From Gammaproteobacteria bacterium (GTDB taxonomy: Bacteria > Pseudomonadota > Gammaproteobacteria > J113), in contig RFJX01000175.1 in NCBI GenBank assembly GCA_003694425.1, forward strand, positions 1 to 8,124: a stretch of DNA of 8,124 nucleotides. Reading direction: 5' to 3'. Numbering within the stretch: the first letter of the stretch is position 1; every line of letters starts with the position of its first letter. The notes below the pieces were generated by a model. That model made no database searches. It was not told the DNA's origin and saw only the letters and a list, made by a program, of their open reading frames with translations. Shown one piece after another: positions 1 through 5,078 of this stretch. The position numbers were made by a program, and so were the translations under genes.

Positions 1-1477
1 CCAGCGCGCCGGCGAACAGCCCCGGTTCCAGCGGCCGCAGCGGGTCCCGCGCCCCGCTGGCGGCACCGATCACCAGCAGCACCCCCCAGACGAAGAGGAG
101 CAGCCCCAGCCCCTTCCACAGCCGCCGCCATCCGCTCGCCACCGCCTCCAGGGTGTCGAAGGCGCCCATGTAGATGGAGGAGACGATCAGCAGGGCGGCC
201 CAGAGGAACAGGGTGACCGCCGGCGGCAGGAGGCGCTCCAGCAGCCAGATCGCCACCGCCAGCAGCAGCACCCCGAAGACCGCCTTGACCGCGTCCATCC
301 AGACGCCCGCCCTCGGCAGCCAGTGGCCGGCGGAGGCGCCGATCAGGAGCAGCGGGGTACCCATCCCCAGGCCCATCACGAACAGCGCCGCCCCGCCCAG
401 GAGGGCATCGCCGGTGGCGCCGATGTAGAGCAGGGTTCCGGCCAGCGGCGGCGCCACGCAGGGGCCGACGATGAGGGCCGAGAGCAGTCCCATGACGAAG
501 GCGCCGTGCCAGGAGCCGCGCCGCTGCCGGTTGCTGACCCGGCTCAGGGCCGCCTGCCAGGACCTGGGCAGCTCCAGCGGGAAGAAGCCGAACATCGACA
601 GGGCCAGGATCACGAACAGGGCGGCGAAACCGGACAGGACCACCGGTGACTGGAAGCTGGCCTGCAGGTTGGCCCCGAAGAACGCCGCCACCACCCCGAC
701 CACGGCATAGGTCAGGGCCATGGCCAGGACGTAGGCCGAAGAGAGATAGAGACCCCGGCCGGCGGTGACCTTCTCCCCCTGGCCGATGATGATCCCGGAG
801 AGGATCGGGACCATCGGGAAGACACAGGGGGTGAAGGCCAGCAGCAGGCCGAAACCATAGAAGGTGAGCAGGATGAGCCACAGGCTGCTGCCGGCCAGGA
901 GCCGGCTGATCCGGTCCTGCTCCGGTACCGGCACGCCGGCGGCCGCTGCCGGGGGGGAGGCGGTGGCCGCCGACCCCGCGACCGGCGGGGCCCCGGGCGA
1001 GAACTGGACCGGCACCACCTTGTCGATGGGCGGATAGCAGATCCCGTCCTCGGCACAGCCCTGATAGCGCAGCTTCAGCTCGAAATCACCGGCCGGCGGG
1101 CGTTTCAGCGGCAGGGTGATGGCCACCTGCCCCTTGTAGATCTCCACGGTACCGAAATGGGGGTCCTCATGGACCTCCGTCGGCGGCGGCAGGGCGGGTT
1201 CGGCGATCTCCGCCCCGACGGCCTGGAAGCGGAACTTGTCGCGGTAGAGGTAGTAGCCGTCGCGGATATCGAAGTGGACCTCGACGCGCCCCTCACCGGC
1301 CTCGACGGAGGGGATGAAGACCTCGTCCGGGGGCAGGAACTGCTGCCGCTCGCCGAACAGGCCGCCGGCCTTCTCGCCCAGGGTGCCGAACAGGTCGAGC
1401 GGCCGCGCCGCCCGGTCCTCCGCCACCGCGGGCAGGGCGATGGCGAGCAGCAGCGCCAGCAGCAGCCTGTGCATCAT
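1..1477 (-). CDS. dsbD: Thiol:disulfide interchange protein DsbD, partial (C-terminus beyond left edge)
   Basis: DsbD is an inner-membrane reductase that passes electrons from cytoplasmic thioredoxin to periplasmic partners (DsbC, DsbG, cytochrome c maturation). Reading left from the ATGATG at 1477-1472, 492 residues are visible. They show a signal peptide (MMHRLLLALLLAIALPAVAE), then the N-terminal alpha domain with the redox pair C141/C147 in GCAEDGICYPP, very like the E. coli GCADAGFCYPP. A Pro/Ala-rich linker (about 161-187) leads to the membrane beta domain with C218 in FTPCVFPM and C340 in VGPCVAPP, the two cysteines expected in the first and fourth helices. The family is about 570-600 residues, so the C-terminal thioredoxin-like CXXC domain should lie just outside the window. 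The start is one base after the cutA stop (TGA-G-ATG), so translation is probably coupled. All four expected cysteines in view are present. Identification is firm; which of the two adjacent ATGs is used is open. Confidence 0.96.
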   Translation of the reverse strand, partial: MMHRLLLALLLAIALPAVAEDRAARPLDLFGTLGEKAGGLFGERQQFLPPDEVFIPSVEAGEGRVEVHFDIRDGYYLYRDKFRFQAVGAEIAEPALPPPTEVHEDPHFGTVEIYKGQVAITLPLKRPPAGDFELKLRYQGCAEDGICYPPIDKVVPVQFSPGAPPVAGSAATASPPAAAAGVPVPEQDRISRLLAGSSLWLILLTFYGFGLLLAFTPCVFPMVPILSGIIIGQGEKVTAGRGLYLSSAYVLAMALTYAVVGVVAAFFGANLQASFQSPVVLSGFAALFVILALSMFGFFPLELPRSWQAALSRVSNRQRRGSWHGAFVMGLLSALIVGPCVAPPLAGTLLYIGATGDALLGGAALFVMGLGMGTPLLLIGASAGHWLPRAGVWMDAVKAVFGVLLLAVAIWLLERLLPPAVTLFLWAALLIVSSIYMGAFDTLEAVASGWRRLWKGLGLLLFVWGVLLVIGAASGARDPLRPLEPGLFAGAL

Positions 1478-1478
1478 C

Positions 1479-1811
1479 TCACTCGGGGGCAATGTTCTCC
1501 TCCAGCCATTCCAGATAGGCCGCGTCTCCGGTCTCTATGGGGACCGCGACGAGCTCCGGGAGTTCGTAGGGGTGCAGCTCGCGCAGGCGGCCGCGCAGGG
1601 CCCCGAAGCGGGCCCGGCCGGTCTTGATCAGCAGCAGCCACTCGCCGTCACGCTCGATCTTCCCCTGCCAGCGGTAGAGGGAGACCGCGCCGGGGAGGAT
1701 ATTCACACAGGCGGCCAGCCGCTCCTCCACCAGGGTGCGCGCGATCCGCTCCGCGGTCTCCCCGTCGGGGCAGGTGGTGAGCGCCAGGAGGGTGCCGGTT
1801 GCGGTGACCAT
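1479..1811 (-). CDS. cutA: Divalent-cation tolerance protein CutA
   Basis: CutA is a small trimeric protein with a PII-like ferredoxin fold, linked genetically to copper and other divalent metal tolerance; its exact biochemical role is unsettled. The 110-residue product has the family length and landmarks: TTCPDGETAERIARTLVEE near the N-terminus, LAACVNILPGAVSLYRW with the conserved cysteine (C34), the hairpin WQGKIERDGEWLLLIKT, and HPYELPELVAVPI near the C-terminus. I chose the ATG at 1811 because the product then begins (MVTATGTLLALTTC) where the family does and a GAGAGA-like ribosome site lies about 7-8 bases upstream. The frame stays open upstream to 1937, but that extension is unlike CutA and runs through the putative promoter. 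dsbD follows after one base, the usual gammaproteobacterial order, so the two probably form one operon. Confidence 0.94.
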   Translation of the reverse strand: MVTATGTLLALTTCPDGETAERIARTLVEERLAACVNILPGAVSLYRWQGKIERDGEWLLLIKTGRARFGALRGRLRELHPYELPELVAVPIETGDAAYLEWLEENIAPE

Positions 1812-1863
1812 GATCGTTTCTCTCGCCAGGAAAGTCCCGGGCCGGGGGAACGGCCGGTGGCCG

Positions 1864-1869
1864 ATCATA
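1864..1869 (-). promoter_or_regulatory. Candidate -10 element for cutA-dsbD
   Basis: On the minus strand this reads TATGAT, five of six matches to the sigma-70 -10 consensus, about 52 bases before the cutA ATG. No good -35 hexamer is visible 16-18 bases upstream. The hexamer sits inside TTGCGGTATGAT, which is mirrored on the plus strand as TTGCGGTAGGAT at 1962-1973, upstream of the divergent gene. Assigned by eye only. Confidence 0.3.
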
Positions 1870-1882
1870 CCGCAACGGCATT

Positions 1883-1910
1883 GCCACGCGGCCGTGGCTT
1901 CAGGAACCGC
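1883..1910 (+). repeat. Hairpin motif GCCAC-loop-GTGGCTTCAGRAACCGC, copy 1
   Basis: GCCAC (1883-1887) and GTGGC (1894-1898) can pair around a six-base loop and are followed by TTCAGGAACCGC. The 18 bases from 1893 match 4611-4628 at 17 of 18 positions. In the second copy the same GCCAC/GTGGC stem is present with a four-base loop (CGTC). Stem kept and loop changed is the pattern expected of a structured repeat. The two copies are about 2.7 kb apart. Confidence 0.5.
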
Positions 1911-1945
1911 TGAACGAGTGTGACGACGGGATCGCATGCCATGAC

Positions 1946-1973
1946 TTGTCCAGCGGTTCCTTTGCGGTAGGAT
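1946..1973 (+). promoter_or_regulatory. Candidate promoter for the NTPase-metA unit
   Basis: TTGTCC (1946-1951) and TAGGAT (1968-1973) are separated by 16 bases and each match four of six sigma-70 consensus positions. Transcription would begin near 1980, just before a purine-rich AAGGAAAGG (1989-1997) and the GTG at 2009. If correct, the in-frame TTG codons at 1946 and 1973 cannot be the translation start. Weak, assigned by eye. Confidence 0.3.
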
Positions 1974-2008
1974 TGCGGCTTTCTGGCGAAGGAAAGGCGA
2001 CCGGCCCG

Positions 2009-2854
2009 GTGAAACTGACTCCGCATGAATTCCGCTCGTGGCAGGGCAGGGCGATCACCCTGCTCGGCATGTCCGGGGTGGGCAAGACCCGCCTGGCGCT
2101 GCTCCTGCGCCGGCACCACTGGTTCCACTATTCCGGCGACTACCGCATCGGCACCCGCTACATGGGTGAGGCGATCCTCGACAACATCAAGCTGCAGGCG
2201 ATGCAGGTGCCCTTCCTGCGCGAGCTGCTGCGCTCGGACGCCATCCACATCAGCAACAACATCACCGTCGACAACCTCAAGCCGCTCTCCAGCTTCCTCG
2301 GCAAGCTGGGCAACCCCGAACTGGGCGGACTCGGCCTGGCCGAGTTCAAGCGCCGCCAGCGCCTGCACCACCAGGCCGAGGTGGCGGCCATGCTCGACGT
2401 ACCCGATTTCATCCGCAAGGCGCGCGACATCTACGGCTACGACCACTTCGTCAACGATGCCGGCGGCTCGCTGAGCGAGCTGGACGAGCCGCAGGTGATG
2501 GAGACCCTGGCGCGGCACACCCTGATCCTCTACATCCGCGCCACCGAGGAGGACGAACAGGAGCTGATCCGCCGGGCCGAGGCCGACCCCAAGCCCCTCT
2601 ACTTCCGCGAGGAGTTCCTCGACGAGCAGCTGGCCGCCTATCTCGATGAGAAGGGGCTCCCCTACGCCGCGCTGATCGAGCCGGACGACTTCGTGCGCTG
2701 GGTCTTCCCCCGGCTCTTCTACTCCCGCCTGCCACGCTACCAGGCCCTGGCCGACCGCTATGGCTACACCATCGACAGCGCCCAGCTGGCGAGGGTACGC
2801 GACGAGGCGGATTTCCTGGAACTGGTCGAACAGGCGATCGCCGCGGCACAATAA
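2009..2854 (+). CDS. Uncharacterised P-loop NTPase / kinase-like protein upstream of metA
   Basis: A 281-residue soluble protein with a clear Walker A motif, GMSGVGKT (residues 20-27), directly after a hydrophobic strand (AITLL). This is the layout of small P-loop kinases and NTPases. Other visible segments are DYRIGTRYMGEAILDNI (about 44-60), a charged middle region, YGYDHFVNDAGGSLSELDE (about 142-160), a second hydrophobic strand LILYIRA (172-178) followed by an Arg-rich stretch resembling a kinase lid (IRRAEADPKPLYFREEF), and a C-terminal helical part. No signal peptide or membrane segment is seen. The reaction and substrate are unknown to me. I chose the GTG at 2009 because AAGGAAAGG lies upstream and VKLTPHEF begins a compact N-terminus; the frame is open back to a TTG at 1946. 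metA starts four bases after the stop, so the two are very likely cotranscribed. Confidence 0.85.
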   Translation: MKLTPHEFRSWQGRAITLLGMSGVGKTRLALLLRRHHWFHYSGDYRIGTRYMGEAILDNIKLQAMQVPFLRELLRSDAIHISNNITVDNLKPLSSFLGKLGNPELGGLGLAEFKRRQRLHHQAEVAAMLDVPDFIRKARDIYGYDHFVNDAGGSLSELDEPQVMETLARHTLILYIRATEEDEQELIRRAEADPKPLYFREEFLDEQLAAYLDEKGLPYAALIEPDDFVRWVFPRLFYSRLPRYQALADRYGYTIDSAQLARVRDEADFLELVEQAIAAAQ

Positions 2855-2858
2855 CGCC

Positions 2859-3926
2859 ATGCCTCTGGTCGCCAACTCCGATCTACCCTCCTTCGACCGC
2901 CTGCGCGGCGAAGGCGAGACCGTGCTCAACCGCGAGCAGGCCCTGCATCAGGACATCCGCGAGCTGCACGTCGGGCTGCTCAACATGATGCCGGACAAGG
3001 CCCTGGCCGCGACCGAGCGGCAGTTCTTCCGGCTGGTGGGGGAGAGCAACCAGATCGCCCAGTTCTACATGCACCCCTTCACCCTCCCCCAGCTCGAACG
3101 GTCGCCGGAGGGCAGGGCCCACGTGGAGCGCTATTACGAGAGCTTCGACGCGATCCGCGAGCAGGGGCTGGACGCCCTGATCATCACCGGGGCCAACGTC
3201 ACCGGTCCGGAACTCTCCGAGCAACCCTTCTGGGAGCCGCTGATCGAGGTGGTGGAGTGGGCCTGGGCCAATGTCACCTCCACCCTCTGCTCCTGCCTGG
3301 CGACCCACGCGGTGCTGCAGTTCCGCTACGGCCAGCACCGGCGCCCGCTCGGCTTCAAGCGCTGGGGGGTCTACTCCCACCGGGTGGTCTCCGGGCATCC
3401 GCTGGTCTGCGGCATCAATACCCGTTTCGACGTCCCCCACTCGCGTTTCAACGAGGTCTTCCGGGATCAGTTCGAGGCCGCGGGGCTTCCGATCCTGGCC
3501 GAGAGCGAGATCGCCGGAGTCCACCTGGCGGCGAGCCCGGACGGGCTGCGCCAGGTCTTCTTCCAGGGCCACCCGGAATACGACCTCATCAGCCTGCTCA
3601 AGGAGTACAAGCGCGAGGTGGGGCGCTACATCGACGGCCTGCGGGAGGACTACCCGCCCTTCCCCGAGAATCACTTCACCCCCCTGGTCGAGGCGATCCT
3701 CGACGAGTACCGCGACCGGGTGCGGGAGGCGCTGGACCACGCCCGCAACCCGCCCCCCTTTCCCGAGGAACTGATCGTCCCCCACCTGGACAACACCTGG
3801 CACGACACCGCCGAGGCGGTGATCAACAACTGGATCGGGAAGGTCTACCAGGTAACCCATCTCGACCGCCGGATCCCCTTCAAGGAGGGGGTCAATCCCG
3901 AAGACCCGCTGGGCCTGCGGCGCTGA
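2859..3926 (+). CDS. metA: Homoserine O-acyltransferase (probably O-succinyltransferase), MetA family
   Basis: MetA acylates L-homoserine from succinyl-CoA or acetyl-CoA, the first committed step of methionine synthesis, in the cytoplasm. The 355-residue product carries the family's catalytic set: nucleophile C146 in VTSTLCSCLATHA, and H238 with E240 in FFQGHPEYD. VGLLNMMPDKALAATERQF (38-56) is the typical N-terminal motif. By eye, the loop ITGANVTG places Thr115 at the position that is Gly in the succinyl-CoA enzyme of E. coli and Glu in the acetyl-CoA enzyme of Bacillus, so acyl specificity is not settled by that residue. The protein is about 45 residues longer than E. coli MetA (309), mainly in the C-terminal third. 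The ATG at 2859 follows the NTPase stop by four bases. No clear ribosome site precedes it, suggesting translational coupling. The frame extends upstream to 2760, inside the NTPase, but that segment is not MetA-like. Confidence 0.95.
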   Translation: MPLVANSDLPSFDRLRGEGETVLNREQALHQDIRELHVGLLNMMPDKALAATERQFFRLVGESNQIAQFYMHPFTLPQLERSPEGRAHVERYYESFDAIREQGLDALIITGANVTGPELSEQPFWEPLIEVVEWAWANVTSTLCSCLATHAVLQFRYGQHRRPLGFKRWGVYSHRVVSGHPLVCGINTRFDVPHSRFNEVFRDQFEAAGLPILAESEIAGVHLAASPDGLRQVFFQGHPEYDLISLLKEYKREVGRYIDGLREDYPPFPENHFTPLVEAILDEYRDRVREALDHARNPPPFPEELIVPHLDNTWHDTAEAVINNWIGKVYQVTHLDRRIPFKEGVNPEDPLGLRR

Positions 3927-3929
3927 ACG

Positions 3930-3954
3930 AAAAGGGGGCGCGGATGCGCCCCCC
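3930..3954 (-). terminator. Rho-independent terminator for the exported-protein gene, possibly bidirectional
   Basis: GGGGGCGC (3934-3941), loop GGAT, GCGCCCCC (3946-3953) form a perfect eight-pair GC stem. On the minus strand the stem is followed by TTTT (3933-3930), as expected for an intrinsic terminator of the gene at 3978-4367. On the plus strand, downstream of metA, the stem is followed by CGTGACTC without a T run, so termination of metA there would be weaker. The stem begins seven bases after the metA stop codon. Confidence 0.75.
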
Positions 3955-3977
3955 GTGACTCTCCGACCTGTCGGGTC

Positions 3978-4367
3978 CTACGACCCCAGACCGTGGTCCG
4001 CCGCATAGACGGTGTCGAAGAAGCCCTGCGTCCGGTAGCGCCGCTCACTGGCGACGATGCCGCCACCGGCCTGCTGCACGGCCTCGTGCTCCTGCTTCAG
4101 CACGCGGAGGTGTTCCTCGCCCCGGCTGTAGCTCCAGACCGCGGCCAGCCCGCCGGGCCTCCACGGTTCCGCAGCCGCGGCCCGGGGTCCGTGGCGGGAG
4201 ACCTCGGCATACTCCTGCCTGAAGTTCTCGACATGGGCCGGGCCACGGCTGTAGCCCCAGACCGCCATCAGACCCTTCGGCGTATTGGTGTCGGCCGCGC
4301 TGCCGATGCCGGAAACGGCCAGCAGACCGGTGGCGACGAGAATGGACAGAGTGGTACGTGTGTTCAT
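3978..4367 (-). CDS. Small exported protein with a tandem GL-AVW-YSRG unit, function unknown
   Basis: A 129-residue protein I do not recognise. Residues 1-24 form a typical signal peptide (MNTRTTLSILVATGLLAVSG, then IGSA), with cleavage likely at GSA-AD, so it is probably periplasmic or secreted. The mature part contains two similar units: GLMAVWGYSRGPAHVENFRQ (32-51) and GLAAVWSYSRGEEHLRVLKQ (73-92). They share GL-AVW-YSRG, a histidine four residues on and a following amphipathic helix, and are joined by an Ala/Pro-rich linker. The tail FFDTVYAADHGLGS is not repeated. There are no cysteines. The start is well supported: AAGGAGGA (4374-4381) lies six bases before the ATG. The gene stands alone, convergent with metA and followed by a terminator. 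Third-codon GC is high, like its neighbours. Confidence 0.85.
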   Translation of the reverse strand: MNTRTTLSILVATGLLAVSGIGSAADTNTPKGLMAVWGYSRGPAHVENFRQEYAEVSRHGPRAAAAEPWRPGGLAAVWSYSRGEEHLRVLKQEHEAVQQAGGGIVASERRYRTQGFFDTVYAADHGLGS

Positions 4368-4373
4368 GGCAGA

Positions 4374-4381
4374 TCCTCCTT
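4374..4381 (-). promoter_or_regulatory. Strong Shine-Dalgarno of the exported-protein gene
   Basis: The minus strand reads AAGGAGGA six bases before the ATG at 4367, a near-perfect anti-16S match and the strongest ribosome site in the window. Just upstream is a five-pair hairpin AGGGC-TCGAT-GCCCT (4389-4403), and further up a perfect 12-base palindrome GATTCCGGAATC (4422-4433). Confidence 0.7.
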
Positions 4382-4483
4382 GCAGGAAAGGGCTCGATGC
4401 CCTGGCTGTTGCACGTCGGAGGATTCCGGAATCTCCTTGCCCTACAGGACCGTTCCAGTGTGGGTTTGCTTTCTCTGATTTCT

Positions 4484-4772
4484 CACCACGGAGACGCGGA
4501 GATCACGGAGGATTGCTACCGCAAGGTCCGCCATGCACAGAGGGGGTATCTTGCCCGGGATTGGCGATCCGGAAATTGTGCCAGTGCGTTCAGGTTTGAA
4601 CTGCCACCGTCGTGGCTTCAGAAACCGCGACAAACCAGGCAACCTCTCCTGCCCGCCATGGTTGAAGGCATTGTGAACCACGACATGGGGAGAACCTTGA
4701 CGAACCTCTACGTCCTCCGTGTCTCTGGGGTGAACACCGATTTCTCTCCGTGACCTCCGTGTCTCCGTGGTG
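4484..4772. repeat. Non-coding repeat element with imperfect terminal inverted repeats (CACCACGGAG type)
   Basis: The left end (4484-4510) begins CACCACGGAGACGCGGAG and is matched in reverse complement by the right end (4746-4772, ending TCTCCGTGGTG) at 25 of 27 positions. A third, degenerate copy of the right-end sequence lies just inside it (4711-4732, CCTCCGTGTCTCTGGGGTG). Each end is itself built from short CGGAG repeats. Repeats of the ACCACGGAG type are scattered between genes in many proteobacterial genomes. The interior (about 235 bases) has lower GC than its surroundings, no convincing gene, and one copy of the GCCAC-loop-GTGGC hairpin motif. The right end stops seven bases from the Dabb stop codon. 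No clear target-site duplication was seen. Confidence 0.75.
4603..4628 (+). repeat. Hairpin motif GCCAC-loop-GTGGCTTCAGRAACCGC, copy 2
   Basis: GCCAC (4603-4607), loop CGTC, GTGGC (4612-4616), then TTCAGAAACCGC. It lies inside the repeat element at 4484-4772. The last 18 bases differ from copy 1 (1893-1910) at one position. The bases that follow (GACAA) also resemble those following AGGAACCGCTG in the reverse complement of the right arm at 1951-1961 (GGACAAG). Confidence 0.5.
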
Positions 4773-4778
4773 CAGCTT

Positions 4779-5078
4779 TCAGACGGAAAAATCCACCGCG
4801 CGGCGTTCGGTGCGGATCGCCTTCACCAGTTCCGCCACCTCGAGGTGGGCCGGATGTTTCTGGTAGCGCTCCAGGGCGGCATAGTCGGCGAAGGAGGCGA
4901 TCAGGACCACGTCCATGGCCTCGTCCCCCTCCAGTTCGTTGACGCCGGCCTCGATCTCCAGCAGTTCCGGGATCCGGCCCTCGAGCGCCAGCAGGGCGTC
5001 GCGCAGCCGTGCCGCGTTCTCCCCCGCACCGTGTTCCCCGGTCGGCTTCACCCTCCACATCACCACGTGTCTGATCAT
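4779..5078 (-). CDS. Dabb (stress-responsive alpha/beta-barrel) domain protein
   Basis: A 99-residue cytoplasmic protein beginning [12 protein letters not shown], the characteristic first strand of the Dabb family with its histidine at position 4, followed by a helix (ARLRDALLALEGRIPELLEI), a second strand pair (DVVLIASFADYAALERYQKH) and a final helix and strand (HLEVAELVKAIRTERRAVDF). Family members form dimeric alpha/beta barrels. Some are enzymes (plant olivetolic acid cyclase) and many bacterial ones have no known role. The length is typical of a single domain. Its ATG overlaps the maeB stop (ATGA at 5078-5075), so it is almost certainly translated with maeB. The open frame continues far upstream through maeB, but only these 99 residues look like protein; the rest is an out-of-frame shadow. 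The repeat element begins directly after its stop. Confidence 0.88.
   Translation of the reverse strand: MIRHVVMWRVKPTGEHGAGENAARLRDALLALEGRIPELLEIEAGVNELEGDEAMDVVLIASFADYAALERYQKHPAHLEVAELVKAIRTERRAVDFSV

Larger units (their letters stand above)
1861..1977. repeat. Interrupted inverted repeat in the divergent cutA / NTPase control region
   Basis: AGGAACCGCTG at 1902-1912 is the exact reverse complement of CAGCGGTTCCT at 1951-1961, with a 38-base centre. Immediately outside the right arm lies TTGCGGTAGGAT (1962-1973). Its mirror ATCATACCGCAA (11 of 12 matches) lies at 1864-1875, separated from the left arm by 26 extra bases (1876-1901). The left arm therefore looks like a copy of the right arm interrupted by a 26-base segment that itself contains the hairpin GCCAC-GCGGCC-GTGGC. 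The inverted copies contain the candidate -10 elements of both divergent genes. Whether this is an operator, a duplicated promoter or a mobile remnant cannot be told from sequence alone. Confidence 0.6.

Noticed and set aside
174..710. Plus-strand open frames opposite dsbD
   Set aside because: Antisense shadows; the minus strand gives a continuous DsbD translation with all expected cysteines and membrane segments.
1865..2929. 354-codon open frame on the minus strand opposite the NTPase gene
   Set aside because: It is the antisense shadow of a gene with strong codon bias; the translation is low-complexity Val/Leu/Gly/Gln-rich with no recognisable domain, while the plus strand has a Walker A protein.
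2883..3860. 325-codon open frame on the minus strand opposite metA
   Set aside because: Same antisense effect of high third-position GC; the plus strand encodes MetA with its catalytic residues.
4358..4753. Open frames of 131 codons (plus) and 79 codons (minus, 4442-4681) across the repeat element
   Set aside because: They run through the inverted-repeat ends, have no clear ribosome site, and their sequence is what translating CACCACGGAG-type repeats gives; no domain is seen.
4468..4780. GCTTTC at 4468-4473 and 4775-4780 as a target-site duplication of the repeat element
   Set aside because: Six bases only, and the left copy is ten bases away from the inverted-repeat end while the right copy is two bases away. 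Chance is the simpler explanation.
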